Numbered from the stretch's first letter, positions 35,416 to 48,058 are shown. The stretch: 64,000 nt of DNA from Galeopsis tetrahit (GCA_963675135.1 OY776124.1:12166677-12230676); one strand, 5' to 3'. Notes: generated by a model not told the origin, from the sequence alone. Numbers and translations are program-made.

Positions 35416-36520
35416 CCTACGGACGGAATGCAATAGAGAGGATGCAACGCACAATCACGAAGGAAAGGGATTTCCATGAACGAAATTTAATACCATTCGT
35501 GATAAAATTGGCCTACTTTTTAAAATTTTCAAATAGTGCATTGTCAAATTCGCCCTAAGACTTTCCAGTGGTGCTTCTTTTATCGACATTTACTAACTCA
35601 AAAAATTGGTCTTTTTTTAGCATACTACGAGCCAATCATCCAATTAGCTCATCCAAACTGAAGTGGACAATCCAATGACAAATACCATTTTTAAAAGCAT
35701 TTTATTTTGTAGTTTATACATCACCTTAATAATTTTAATACTCCAAGAAAAAAAATCCAAGAAAAACAAAAACGAATGAAAGATTTGATTGAAAACAAAA
35801 CAAAACAATGCAAGACAAAACAAAACCTAAACATTCTTGCTTTGCTCAATTAAGCTGTCATATTTTTAATTAATTACTTTTGAGTCCCGGTCAAATGCCT
35901 TAATGTGACATGGGGGCATAAATTTGAAACTTTGGGACTTGAAGAAAATTCTGTTACAAATTTACAATTGCAATATTTGTAAGTACGAGGAAAGTTATAA
36001 TTCCGATATAAATGATTCACATTCATTGGATAAACATGTGGACGTATTTCGACTAATATAATTCAATCTGTATTTAGTCATCTTATATTACTCCATTTTA
36101 TGCCATAATTACAAATTAAATTACACTTAATTATAATCTAATTTAAAATTTGAATCATTATAAATTTTGAACTTTAAATGTAAGTTGTAAATTAATTTTC
36201 TGAACAATCTCTTTTTGCTTGGATTGGACATGACATGACTTTCAATTTGTTAAACCATTGAAATTCTTTTGAAAATTGGACTAGAGAACATGTCTTGTGT
36301 TTGATTAGAGTTTTACAACCCCGTGTGTTTTGTCCTTTTTTTTTCCTGTAACCATTTGGGGTATTCCTGATACTATGATTATATTTTGTTGTTTTCAAGA
36401 AAAAATAGAGGAGTAATTCACATAAATATGTTGAACTATTTCTTTTTGATTTGTTCTAAAATATAGTCTTCTTTATTTTTTAGAGTGTGTAAAATTTTTA
36501 AAATACTCTTATTTAATGAA
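35416..36520. other. Intergenic sequence
   Basis: Non-coding, moderately AT-rich. Nothing is recognised beyond short chance ORFs. Confidence 0.5.
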
Positions 36521-36529
36521 TAATTATTA

Positions 36530-37461
36530 GGGTATCACTAATAACACCCAAAAACATGTTATACAACATACCCAATCATTTTAAAAATAAAAACAGATAA
36601 TTGATAAAATGACTAAGTAACCCCTATACAATTTAAAGATAATTTTTTAAAAAAATTGAAAAATCTTAAAAAATATAATTAAAATCTGAAAAGTATTTTA
36701 AAAGATTAATAAAATCTTAAAAAATAATTAATTTAAATAAATCCAAATTTTTTTTTAAAATAATCTAAAAAATTAAATATTTTTTAAAAAGAAAAAAATA
36801 AACTGTTCAAATAAAAAATTCAAAAATCAATTAAAAATAAATAAATTCATAAATTTTTTAATAAATCGTAAAAATGATTACTTAAAAAATCAATTAAAAT
36901 TAAGAATTCGAATAATGATAAATAAAATCTAAAAAATTTAAAATCACCTAAATCTTAGGAATTAATTAAATTAATTATAAATATTAAAAATATAATTCCT
37001 TTTAATTATTTTTAAAATTTTAGTTGAAATTTTTAAATTTTATTTAGCTTTATTTTATTTTTAATTAAATATTGAGTTGATTTTTCTTTATTATTTTATT
37101 TAATTTTTTTTAAATAATCGTTAATCCTTAATTTTTATTTTATTTTATTTATTTTTCAGATTTTATTTTTTATTTTTTAATTGATTTGTTCCATTTTTAA
37201 ATGATTTTTAAAATTTAGCTGTTTTTTAAAATATTTTCAATGTTTACATGTAATTTTATTGTATTGTTGATTTTTTTTTTGTTAATTAAATTTTAAATTT
37301 TATATGTTTTTAAAGATTTAGTTAATTTTTATTAGTTATGAGAGTTGAAGGATAAATAGGAAATAATTGGGGTGTGTATAGTAATAAAAAATTGAATTTT
37401 AAATTTTAATGGGTGTGTTTAAGTGTGTATAACATTTTATGGGGTGTTATTAGCCCCATCC
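36530..37461. mobile_element. MULE-type MITE (GGGTGTTATTAG family), best copy
   Basis: The inverted ends GGGTATCACTAATAACACCC and GGATGGGGCTAATAACACCC share about 40 bp, with an ATGTTATACA core further in. It is flanked by a perfect 9-bp duplication TAATTATTA (36521-36529, 37462-37470). The 932-bp interior is almost pure A/T with no coding capacity. Confidence 0.88.
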
Positions 37462-37625
37462 TAATTATTATTATAAGGGTTAATTCTAAATAAATAAGTC
37501 TCAATATCAATTTAATCACGACATTTACTATTACTCCTATTATAAAAAATGTCAATCTTTTATTGTGTTGTAATTAGATACACATTATTTTTCTCCTACC
37601 AACAATTATGTGACTTGTCGGTGCC

Positions 37626-37987
37626 TAGTGCTGTTATTCGAACCGAGCCTTAACGAGACTCGGCTCGGCTCGACTCGTTAAGGCTCGACTCGTTTAGCTT
37701 AATGAGCCGAGCTCGAGCTCGTTAAATACTCGATTTACTAACGAGCCGGTTCGAGCTCGACTTGTTAGGCTCGATAACTAATTTTTTCTTAAAATTTCCA
37801 TTAGGCTCGTTAAGCTCGGCTCGACTCGATAGGCTCGTTAAGCTCGTTAGACTCGTTAACGAGTCGAGCCGAGCTCAATTTTTAACTCGGTAATGTTATC
37901 GAGCCGAGCTCGGCTCGGCTCGATAAGAGCTCGAGTCGAGCTCGAACCTCAAATACTCGGCTCGACTCGGCTCGAATAACAGCTCTA
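37626..37987. mobile_element. hAT-type MITE (TAG...CTA), CTCGGCTCG-rich
   Basis: The ends are TAGTGCTGTTATTCGAACCG and, on the opposite strand, TAGAGCTGTTATTCGAGCCG. It is flanked by a perfect 8-bp duplication TCGGTGCC (37618-37625, 37988-37995). The 362-bp body is packed with GGCTCGACTCG and GAGCTCGAGCTC motifs. Confidence 0.92.
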
Positions 37988-37995
37988 TCGGTGCC

Positions 37996-40900
37996 ACGTT
38001 ATATTACACATATTTAAATCAAAATTACTCCGTGGATGTAATAATAGAACCCTGTCCCTAACACTAAAAATCAAAATTACTCCGTGTATATAATGATAGA
38101 ACCCTAACACTAAAAAATCGCAAAAAAAACAACATTGTGAAAAGTTTGACACCGTGGATGTAATTTACTGTACCAAAGAGTTGATTTAATTAGTTGATGA
38201 AGTAGATAATATGAGATACACATTGAAAAAGATGACAAAGTTGGTGCAAAATGTATTGAAAAAAAAAAAAAAACATATTGCAATTTTGAGAAAAATTCTA
38301 GAAATTCTACAAAATTGACTTAAACATGGATACCATTTTGTATGTAGGGGGACCACAATAAAAAAAAATGTCCTCGTGTAAAGTACCAAATTTCAAAACA
38401 CTATAGAAATTGCATGTTATCATTTGAATTTTTTTCTTGCAAGAATCAAACAAAACCCTAATTTTGTGACTATTCGTTTACCCAATATAAAAACCAATTA
38501 CTCTTGTCCTATTTCTTAATTCTTTTCCATAATTCCTTTTCCACCCATTACTTTGTTCCTATTTCTCAATTCTTTTCCATAATTCCTTTTTCATAATTAC
38601 TATGCATTTCATTTCAAACTCGATCCGATCAAGTTAACGGAGTACAAAGTTGTTTCAGCGATTAGTAGAGAAAGAAATATGAAGTAGGCTGCAAAATTTA
38701 ATCACTCTTAATTCTCTTCTCTTCACTTCATTTCTAGATTTGATGAAAGAAAGTTGATGATTTATTACTTTATAACATAAAATAAGTTGATTATTTGTCT
38801 ATGATCTTTAAATTTATGTTTATGCTAATTAATGTTTTTTTTGTTATGTTTGCGGATACTTATAGCCTAAAATTGCAAATGTATTGTACATCAGACGGTC
38901 TGATTATGACTTTTAGTATGCTATATACATATATATATATTTTTTCAAAATATTTTCTAAAATATTTTTAAGAATATTTTCCTCTCCTATAATATAAATT
39001 GTAGTTCTCGAACTAGTTGAAAAAAACAACAAAATTATTTAATAATTGAAGAATTCCTAAAGAAATAAACCACCATTATCTTTAACCTACATCCAAATAC
39101 AATAATTAATTGAGGTCCACTAAAAAAAAAATTGTAATTCTCTAACTAGTTGAACAAAACAATAAAATTATTCAATAATTGAAGAATTTCTGAGAAAATA
39201 AATTAACCACCAGTAAATTTATCATGGTAACGGATTAGATTTGTGATTTTTTTTTTCTTTTTTTCTTTTAGGTGATTTTTAGGTTAGAAGAGAAGAACTT
39301 GATTGAGTTTGAGAAGCGAGAAAGAAGCGAAAGAAGAACTCTGTTGAGAAAAAGAAAGAAGTTTGAGGAGAAAGAAGAACTCTATTGAATTTTTGACAAG
39401 CGGAGGAGAAGACGTAGAAGAAGCGGGAGTTTTTTTTTTTTTTTTTATTTCTCTATGTTTGACAAGCGTAGAAGACGCAGAAGAAGTGAGAATTTTATTT
39501 TATTTTTTTATAAAAAATTATTTTTATTTGTATAAAGTGTAATCTAACATGAAAAAAAAAAGTGTAATCTAACATGAAAAAAAAAAGTGTAATCTTACGT
39601 GCAAGCTCCAAAATCAATTGTTTGTCAAAGAAAAAAATGTGTATCTAATTGCAACACGATTAAAGGTTGATATTTTTTACAATAATAGTAAAGATCGATT
39701 AAAGGTTGAGATTTTTTACAATAATAATAATAGTAAAGATCGTGATTAATTTGATACTAATACTAAAAGTGGTGTATTTATTTAGAATTAACCCTTATTA
39801 TAATCTGGGTTGCACTATGTAACTGGATCCAATAACTCATTACAAATAACATATTACTCATTTACTATATCCAATAACTCATTACAAATAACATATTACT
39901 CATTTACTATATCCAATCCAATAACTCATTACAAATAACACATGACCCATTTACTATATCAATTTAGCACATAGTTTTTTTATGGGCCTTTATTTTACTT
40001 CAATTTTTTTTTATCATTAAAAAATAATACTCCATTAATTTTTTAAAATTTATTTTTTTATTTTACTCCAATTGATATTTATATTCTCTTTTTAATATTA
40101 TTTTTTAAATTTATTTTTCTTCCTATTTATCATTTGTGTTTCAAATGATAATTTTTTTCACGTACTTTCTTTTCATGCCACAAATAATTATTCTAACATT
40201 TTAAAGTCTAATAAGAAAATTTTAAAAATAATATTAATTGTTTTTTTAAGTATTAAATAGTATAATAATAATTTGTTTTAAAAAATAAAACTTTCATCTA
40301 TGTGCAAGTGTTCAATTTTATTAGTGCTATTTTACTTTAATTAATTGGTGTATAATTTTCACCTTATCCTTTCAAAATTTTATTTCATCCCTTACAAATT
40401 TCACTTCGTTTTACATTGTTTAATTATTTTTTTCATTCGAACTTTCATTTTTTAATCACTTTATTTTAGTTTTTTATGAATATAATTTTTAGTTTATAAG
40501 TGTTATGATAACGGTTGCTAAGTATTATGGTAAATTATTAGTTAATATGCAGTACTGTACGTATTAGTTCATATACAATCTAATATTAGTTTATATTGGT
40601 ACAAGTTCTAATATTTTCAAGTTTTGAGTTTTGAGTTTCGAGTTCACATACTTTATGGTACTAGTTTAAATATAGTATAGTATTAGTTCACATATTGTAT
40701 AGTATTAGTTCACATACTCTATGGTACTGGTTCAAATATAGTATAGTATTAATTCACATATTATATAGTATTAGTTCATATATTAAATAATATTTTTATA
40801 CCCACATTAATCTCTAGTACTATACAATATATTAACTAGTACTATACCATAGGCGTACTAATATTATATCGTATTTAAACTAATGTTATATTTAACAAAA

Positions 40901-41553
40901 AATACATAACTTAACACATTCATAATTCCAGACATACCATGCAAATTAATACATCAATATTAAAAGATTGATATTAACTAACTAGTAAGAAGAACAAAAA
41001 AGAGAATGAATCTGAACACACAATTCAATTAATAGATACGATCACACTCAATAAACATATGAATGCATCAACACGGCGATGACCACAAAGAAAATAATAA
41101 AGTTGATGCAATATTATGTTGGTTTCTTCCCCAATTCTCCACTCATTTAAGCTTCTAAATATAAATTTTATTTTTCAATTAAATTATGTTATTAATTAGT
41201 CTTAAAAAATAATTTACAACTTTAAAAAACTTGTAACAAATCAGATATTATTGTAGAAATAATGAAGACATAAAAAAATAATCTTAGTTATTATAAATCA
41301 GATTAAAGCTAGCAAAGTAAGCATATCATATTCATACATTTATACCCAAATTAAAAAAAAAAATTGAATTTTTTTAGTTTAGTTTTTTTTCAGATTTTTT
41401 TTTTTGTAATTTTTTTCCTAAATTTTGGTCATTTTTTGAAAAAAAAAAATTAAATTTTTATTTCATAATTTTATTTTTGAATTTCATATTTTTTTTATAT
41501 TGTTATATTTATTTTTTGAAAGTTAAAAAAATAGAATAATATTGGATTTCGTG
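37996..41553. other. AT-rich stretch with several local tandem duplications
   Basis: No gene is supported. Duplications are seen at 38497-38592 (about 55 bp, with AATTCTTTTCCATAATTCC), 38998-39213 (about 80 bp, twice), 39549-39600 (TGTAATCTAACATG units), 39660-39740, 39830-39958 (about 48 bp, three copies with CAATAACTCATTACAAATAA) and 40640-40780 (AGTATTAGTTCACATA). Bases 39290-39500 are purine-rich with AGAAGAAGCG-like repeats. Confidence 0.6.
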
Positions 41554-41790
41554 GTGATTCATTGGTGAGTCGATAGTCGGTGTATAATTATAATTTTAAT
41601 GAGTTGTATTTTAATTTAATTGATAAAATGATAATATAGTATTTTACATGTATTTTTCTTTTTTAAAAGAATGGGGGTGAAATTAATAAAAAAGAAGGTA
41701 AATAACTAATAACTCATGTAAAAAATTGGATTTAGTTACATGTATGTAACTTGTACACACAAGTGCATAAAAGAAGGAAAGGAGTTGGAT
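41554..41790. repeat. Dispersed repeat, copy B, and LINE target site
   Basis: It resembles 9871-10170 and ends with GTTACATGTATGTAAC and ACACACAAGTGC. The terminal 52 bp or so are repeated with three mismatches at about 48053-48104 on the other side of the LINE, so the site was a tandem pair before insertion. The left LINE target duplication GAAAGGAGTTGGAT is at 41777-41790. Confidence 0.7.
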
Positions 41791-41883
41791 TTTTTTTTTT
41801 GACGGGGAAAGTTAATTTCATTACGTGTTAAGAGTAGGCTCGTGCAGTCGTGCCTTACATCATTGATAATAAGAGCAATACAA

Positions 41884-44800
41884 TTACGGGGTACTTTCTT
41901 CAATCCAAATTTCCTCCCACTCTATCCCAGTACCCAGGTGCGCCAAGGAGTGAGCCACTTTGTTCGCCTCTCTTCGCACGAAATGGAAGGAGAAACTGTT
42001 CAGTTCCCGCGCCAAACTCCAAATGTCTTCGATGATCATCATCGCGCGTGTTTCCAATTCCATTTCAGCATTAAGGGCCTTAATTAGTTCTTGCGAGTCT
42101 GACTCCACCTCCATGTTCCGAATTCCACATTCTAATGCTCAAACAAGCGCCAAACGCATAGCAAGGGCTTCACAAAGGGTACTGTTTCCTTGGGCCAGAG
42201 TTCTCTTACTGCCAGATGCCAGGACTTCTCCTTGATCATTTCTAATTACGAATCCTAAGCCAATAGATCTATCACCAAAGACGGCAGCGTCCGAATTAAT
42301 TTTGTTTCTTCCACTTGGAGGACACTTCCATCTTACAGGCTCAGGTTCTCTTCTATTCGTACTCTCCCCACTGGACGAACGTGCAATAATTTCATGAATG
42401 AGGGTAATTGCTTGGTTTGCCTGCTTCGTCGAATTCGGGGGTTGATTCTAAAAAATAAACTTGTTTCTGGCCACCCAGATATTGTATGCAGTAGCCGCAA
42501 ATAGAGCCAATCCTTCCATCGGGAGGCTCTCCATCAAATCCCCAAAAATAGTCTTGAAACTCAGAGTGGTGATTTTTTGAAAGTCGAGGCGGATCGGCGA
42601 TTGCCCCCATCTTTGAATTGCATTTGGGCAGAGGATAAGGGCGTGTGTTGTGTCCTCATTTCGGTGACCACAGAGGCTACAAACACAATTGGTCTTCATC
42701 CCTCTTCGAGACAAATTTTCTGAGGTTGGGAGAGCATTAGCGCAAGCGCGCCAAATGAAGTGTCGTGTACTTGGGGGGATGTTGAGAGTCCAGATTTTGC
42801 CCCAAAGAGGTGTCGGACTGCTCCCAGATGGTATGTTTCTTCCCCTGTTTGAGAACATCGACACCGCCATGTGGTATGCCGATTTAACGGTAAATTTGCC
42901 ATTTCGAGAACCATTCCAGATCATCTTATCGGGGATATTTCGGCTACTTAGGGGCATAGCAATAATGTGGGCAGCGTCTTCATCTGTAAAGCTTTCCAAG
43001 ATTCTATCTGCTTTCCACACCCTTGAGTTTGAATCAATAAAATCTGCAACTCTAGCGTTTTCCAGTCCCTACTGCTTTGCCTGGGGTTTATAAAATTTAT
43101 CGTTCCAAACCCACTTCTCATAGAAGCAGCGTATGGATTCTCCATTGCCCACACGCCATGCCAAGCCTGCAAGGGTGAGTTCCCTAGCTTTAAGGAGGCT
43201 ACGCCAAACGTAGCTTGGTTGGTATCCCAAGCCTGCCGTTTCCACCGTCCCTCGTGGGTAGTATTTTGCTTTCAAGATTTGGGCTGCTAGCGAATTTGGT
43301 GATTGGATGAGTCTCCAAACCTGCTTTGCCACCATTGCCATATTAAAGTAAGCCAATTCTCTAAAGCCGAGTCCTCCTTCACGTTTAGAGCGTGTTGCTC
43401 TATCCCAGTTCACCCAATGGGTTTTTCTCTCGTTCCCAGTTGCCCCCCAATAGAATTTGGCTATTGCACGTTCGATCTCCTCACAAAGGGACTGGGGGAA
43501 TAGGAAGCAACTCATAGTGTACGTGGGTATTGCTTGAATGATTGCCTTCAAGAGAACCTCTCTTCCGGCTTTCGAAAGTGTCTTCTCCTTCCAGCCCTTG
43601 AGGCGCTGTAGAATTCTCTCAATGACGACTCTGAAAACCTGAGATTTTGATCTCCCCACGAGAGTAGGAAGGCCAAGATATTTTGAGTATTTCTCAACCG
43701 TTTGTGCCCCCAACTGCCTGCCGAAATCCTCCCTCTTACATTCCGAGATATTGCTGCTTGCTGAAATTTCAGACTTTCCGAGGTTGACACATTGACCGGA
43801 GGCCACCTGGTAAGTTTCAATGATTTCCTTCACCTTATCCACTTCGTTTTGGGAGGCCTGGAGAAATAGGATGCTATCGTCGGCAAAGAAGAGATGTGAG
43901 ATTGGAGGAGCATGTTTGGAAACCTTGAATCCTGTAATTTCCCCTTTTTCTTCAGCCTGATGAATGAGTGTAGAGAAACCTTCTGCACAGATAAGGAGAT
44001 AAGGGGTCCCCTTGACGGAGGCCCCGTTGGGGGGTGAAAGGTAGTGATGGTTGTCCATTAACAAGAAGAGAATAAGAGACAGAGGTGACACATCTCATCA
44101 CAAGAGCAACCCATGTTTGATCAAAACCCAGCTTAAGACACATTTTTTCAAGGAAACTCCACTCGACTCTATCGTAAGCTTTGCTCATATCCAACTTAAG
44201 GGCAATAGATCCTTTTTTCCCAGTTTTCTTTTTTCTCATAGAGTGAAAAATCTCAAAGGCAACCATAGCATTATCAACAATAAGTCTATTTGGGATGAAA
44301 GCACTCTGGTGGGGGGAGACAACCCTATCAATTATCATTTTTAACCGATTTGCAATAGTTTTTGTGATCACTCGAAAAATCACATTGCATAAGCTGATCG
44401 GTCTAAACTCTTTAGCACTCATGGGGGTTTTTACTTTTGGGATAAGGACAATATGTGTGTGGTTTAGTGAGGAAGGGTCACAGCCATTGTTAAGAATATC
44501 CAAACAGGCAGATGTAAAAGATGATTCAATGATAGGCCAAAAAGATTGAAAGAATAGAGGGGGCATACCGTCGGGGCCTGGGGCCTTAGTCGGGTGCATC
44601 TGTGCAAGTGCCTTCTTGATTTCCATTGCTGAGTATGGGCGGGTAAGGGTCCGGTTCATCTCGCACGTGACCTTAGTCTTCACAGCATCAGTGACTCGGG
44701 TTGCTTCGCTGAGATCGTTTGATGTGAACAAGCGGATGTAATAATCTCTAAGGAGCTGCACAATGTCCTCCTCCTTTCTGACCCATTCTCCCGAATCGTC

Positions 44801-45961
44801 TCGGAGCTGCAGAATTGTATTTCTCTCGCGTCTATGTGAGGCTTTCTTGTGGAAAAAAGAAGAGTTTCTGTCTCCATCTTTGAGCCACAAGGCTCTTGAT
44901 CTTTGATACCACCATATTTCCTCATTTTTCAGTAATTCCCCCATTTCAGCCTCCAGTTGTTTCATTTGGGTGATGACACACTCAGTTTGGGGGACTTTTT
45001 GTAGATCCTCCAGCTTTTTCATGGCTTCTTTAACCTTTTTCCCTACGTCTCCAAAAGTCTCCTGTCCCCACCTACTAAGGTGCTCTCCACAGGATTTAAT
45101 TCGATCCTCAAATTTGCTACTGTGACCTGATCTCTCCCATGCTTTCTGTATGATTTTACCGCAGTCCTTACTCTCCATCCAAACTTTTTCGAACCTAAAG
45201 AGCTTAACTCGCCGCTTCTCTGTCTTCCCACCTCCGCGGGTTTCTTGGATGTCCCGAATCACAATGGGCGCGTGATCTGAACCGAATCTTGGCCGGTGGT
45301 ATACTGTTGTTTTTGGGAACATAGTGCGCCACAATGGATTTGCCAATGCCTTATCCAGCCTTACTTGGACGTTATCAGCCCCCGTGCGACCATTGGTCCA
45401 CGTAAATTTGTATCCATGGAAACCAAGGTCTTGCAGATCCACTCCAATGAGAGTGTTGCGAAAATTCTCCATACTCATCGTGTGTCTATCATTTCCCCCT
45501 TGCTTCTCGTGGGACCACAAGATTTCGTTAAAGTCACCAAAACATAGCCATGGGGTCTCTTCCGGAGGGCGTGTTTGCTTCAGCAGATGCCAAGTTTCCT
45601 TTCTTTTGTGGTGTTCTGGCCAGCCGTACAGTCCCGTAATGAACCAGCCTGCATTTTCACCCTTGTCATCCACCCTAAAAGAAATGTGGTTGGATGAGTA
45701 GGATGAAAGGGATAGCTCGAATTTGTTCCGCCACAGCATGCAAAGTCCCCCTCTTCTCGAGCTGCCCTCTCCCTCACAATCAATGGGAAAACACCCCTCA
45801 AAGTGAAGTGACTTGAAATTTAGAGATCTCATTTGGATACATTTCAGCTTTGTTTCCATGAGGAAAACTATATCCGGATTTTCCTCATGTAGGAGCTTCT
45901 TCAATGTGCGAATTGTCGCTTGGTTCCCAAGCCCGCGACAATTCCAGCTTAAGGAAATCAT
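41884..45961 (-). pseudogene. LINE ORF2: endonuclease, reverse transcriptase, RNase H (broken)
   Basis: The ATG is at 45961. The N-terminal AP-type endonuclease reads MISLSWNCRGLGN, FLMETKL, CFGDFNEIL and GSDHAPIVI. RT blocks follow: HIVLIPK, FRPISLCNVIFRVITK, QSAFIPNRLIVDNAM, ALKLDMSKAYDRVEW and RGLRQGDPLSPYL. Just after this, at about 43995, a small deletion shifts the frame. RT then continues with LFFADDSILF (the catalytic YADD-type box). The zinc-binding region (CSLCGHRNEDTTHALILC) is in 42448-43020 and a plant-LINE RNase H domain follows (INSDAAVFGDRSIG, then SDSQELIKAL). In the shifted frame TAG at 43069-43071 and stops at 42448-42450 and 42139-42141 interrupt it. The frame ends at 41884. 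Retrotransposition in cis is impossible. Confidence 0.93.
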
Positions 45962-47700
45962 TGTGGTCGGCGGGACTGCACTGCAGTCGCCGCCGCTTCA
46001 TCAGTTTGTTCCTCCCTTTCTTGTTCTGTTGACAATTTACTGAATTTTCCGATTTTCTCCTGTGTGGTTCCATCTGCTGGTTTCCTCTTTCGTGATGATA
46101 GGTTTAAGGTGGATTGGGTATCATGTGGTGTGTTGGGTGGTTTGTTTTGGGGTTTGGATTGTGTGGGTGTGCAGGACTGTTTGGTCTGGGAATGCTTCAC
46201 CATGTGGATTTTGGCCCTAGTGTATTTTGTGTTGCGCTGGGAAATTGATGATTGGGTTAGGGGGTTTGGGTTTAAGTGTTGTAAGGTCTCTTCTGAAGGG
46301 TTATTGGGGGGGTTTAATGTGGTGGGAGGTTTAGTTTTTTCGGTTATTTGGTTTGGTTGAAAGGATGGAATTTGCATGGGAATGTGTTTGTTGTCTTGTG
46401 GGGGATGATTGGTGGGGTCAGGGCATTGACTGGTGTTGGTGATATGTTGGTGTCGTGTGGTTGTTTTCAGCACAGTTAAATGAGTTGGTTGTTGGGGGAA
46501 GTTTATGGTTGGTGGAATTGAGGTGAGGGGGTGGGTAGGTTTGCACAGTTTAAGGATTTCATTCATTGACATTAATGAATTCTCAAGGAAATTGATGCTA
46601 TTCTCTTTTCTCTGAAGTTGGGTCCCCCTGTTGCTTTTCACATGGGAGTCTGCTGGCTTGTCTCTCGTTGCTTCTCCACTACCTTCATTCTTTATTCCTT
46701 TTTGTTGTCCCACAACACATACTTTGTTTATAAGTGCTTCCTCAGAGACAGCTACCCTTTCAAAATGCTTTCTCACATCATCAAGCTCCTCACCGTTTGT
46801 ATTTGTGCTTGTATTCCCAGAGGCTTTCTCATCTTGCTCTGTTTCAGACTCATGTTCCCATCTCTTTCTAAAGTTCTCAAACAAGCGTCTCCTCGCTTGA
46901 TTCGGTTTGTGTGAGGCTCGTGGTTCCTCACTCTGTTCAGTTGATACAGTTGCTTTCTTTGTAGGGGACGCCCTTAGCCAGTCACCGAAGGGGAGCTTTT
47001 CATCCGGTATGTCCCTAATTTCAGACTCGTCCTCTATCACATCGCACTCCCTCTTCATATGTCCCAGCATCCCACAGACATAGCAAAATGATGGGAGCCT
47101 CTCGTACGCAAAGGGTATCCACAGTGTTGTCGATTTGAGCTCCAGGTTTGCTCCTTTTCTAATTGGTTTTTTCAGATCGACCCGTACTTTCACTCTTATG
47201 CTACAAGAAAGGCCATTCAGGGATGGTAAGTCGATCTCCACTACATTTCCACAGGTACTTGTAAGCTTTTCCACTATAGGTGGGGTTCTAGCGGCCACAG
47301 GAAGGTCATAAAGTCTTACCCAGAAAGCTGTGTTTTCAAGAGTAACCTGAGATGGTTGTTCTCCCATTCCCAGCTCCTTGAGCACAAGGACATTCTTCTC
47401 AAAATGCCACGGTTCTTTACTCAATATCTCTCTCAGATCTGTTTCTGATTTGAACTGGAAGGAGAATAAATTTCTCCCCACTTCCCTTGCTGTGAATCCT
47501 TTTGATGGTTTCATTGCTCTTTTCATGGTCTCTAGGAAACCAAACGCGTTGAAAGGCTTTTCGGTCAGCACTGTTCCAATGAGGCAGCAGGTTGATTTTT
47601 TTTCCTCACAAAGTTCACCCTCCTCAACCCGTACGGTCACCTCCTCCTCCCCTTGCATCTTGCTTTGGATTCTGTTTGTACTTTTTGAGCTCGAGGCCAT
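45958..47700 (-). CDS. LINE ORF1 protein with DUF4283-like domain and zinc knuckle
   Basis: An intact 580-codon frame. Residues about 35-130 form the DUF4283-like domain usual in plant L1 ORF1 proteins (CCLIGTVLTEKPFNAFGF onward). A single CCHC knuckle CYVCGMLGHMKREC with C-x2-C-x4-H-x4-C spacing follows at about 200-215. The rest is a long hydrophilic Pro/Thr/Asn/Gln-rich tail ending RKRKPADG...VQSRRPQ. ORF1 proteins bind the element RNA to form the retrotransposition particle. The stop overlaps the ORF2 start as ATGA, which suggests that ORF2 is translated by termination-reinitiation. The start MASSSKST at 47700 is the first ATG of the open frame. Confidence 0.9.
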   Translation of the reverse strand: MASSSKSTNRIQSKMQGEEEVTVRVEEGELCEEKKSTCCLIGTVLTEKPFNAFGFLETMKRAMKPSKGFTAREVGRNLFSFQFKSETDLREILSKEPWHFEKNVLVLKELGMGEQPSQVTLENTAFWVRLYDLPVAARTPPIVEKLTSTCGNVVEIDLPSLNGLSCSIRVKVRVDLKKPIRKGANLELKSTTLWIPFAYERLPSFCYVCGMLGHMKRECDVIEDESEIRDIPDEKLPFGDWLRASPTKKATVSTEQSEEPRASHKPNQARRRLFENFRKRWEHESETEQDEKASGNTSTNTNGEELDDVRKHFERVAVSEEALINKVCVVGQQKGIKNEGSGEATRDKPADSHVKSNRGTQLQRKENSINFLENSLMSMNEILKLCKPTHPLTSIPPTINFPQQPTHLTVLKTTTRHQHITNTSQCPDPTNHPPQDNKHIPMQIPSFQPNQITEKTKPPTTLNPPNNPSEETLQHLNPNPLTQSSISQRNTKYTRAKIHMVKHSQTKQSCTPTQSKPQNKPPNTPHDTQSTLNLSSRKRKPADGTTQEKIGKFSKLSTEQEREEQTDEAAATAVQSRRPQ

Positions 47701-48058
47701 AAATCTGGCGAAGCTTACCTCGTCTCGAGCGGGAGGCTAAGGTCACGTGCTGAGTGAGCTTTGGACCTGCACCAACACCACAAAACAACAAAGAAATTAG
47801 AGGGTCAGCACAAAGACAAAACGACAGAGGACCCAAGTATCACTCCGGCAATTAAGATGAAAGAATGCAGGTAAAATGGAGTTCTGGGTGGATGAAATGG
47901 GCTCCAATAACAGCTGGTTGGGTGAGATGGACTTCAAAGACAGCTGGTTTTGTCGGAGACTAAGGCAACCCAAGGAGATAGGGGACGGCGGTTCTCAATA
48001 ATCGAGACAAAACCCTAAAACTAGAGGGAGACGTCATTATGATTGAAAGGAGTTGGAT

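Larger units (their letters stand above)
41791..48044 (-). mobile_element. L1-type LINE, about 6.25 kb, nearly full length
   Basis: A T-run at 41791-41800 is the poly-A tail of a minus-strand element. A 14-bp duplication GAAAGGAGTTGGAT flanks it (41777-41790, 48045-48058). The order on the minus strand is 5' UTR (48044-47701), ORF1, ORF2 (endonuclease, RT, zinc-binding region, RNase H) and a short 3' UTR. ORF1 is open throughout. ORF2 has one frameshift and three stops, so this copy is inactive as a whole. Confidence 0.95.

Noticed and set aside
39827..39960. CRISPR-like array
   Set aside because: It is a simple tandem duplication in plant nuclear DNA, without spaced identical repeats or unique spacers.
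41842..42235. Plus-strand ORFs within the LINE
   Set aside because: They are antisense to the RNase H region of LINE ORF2.
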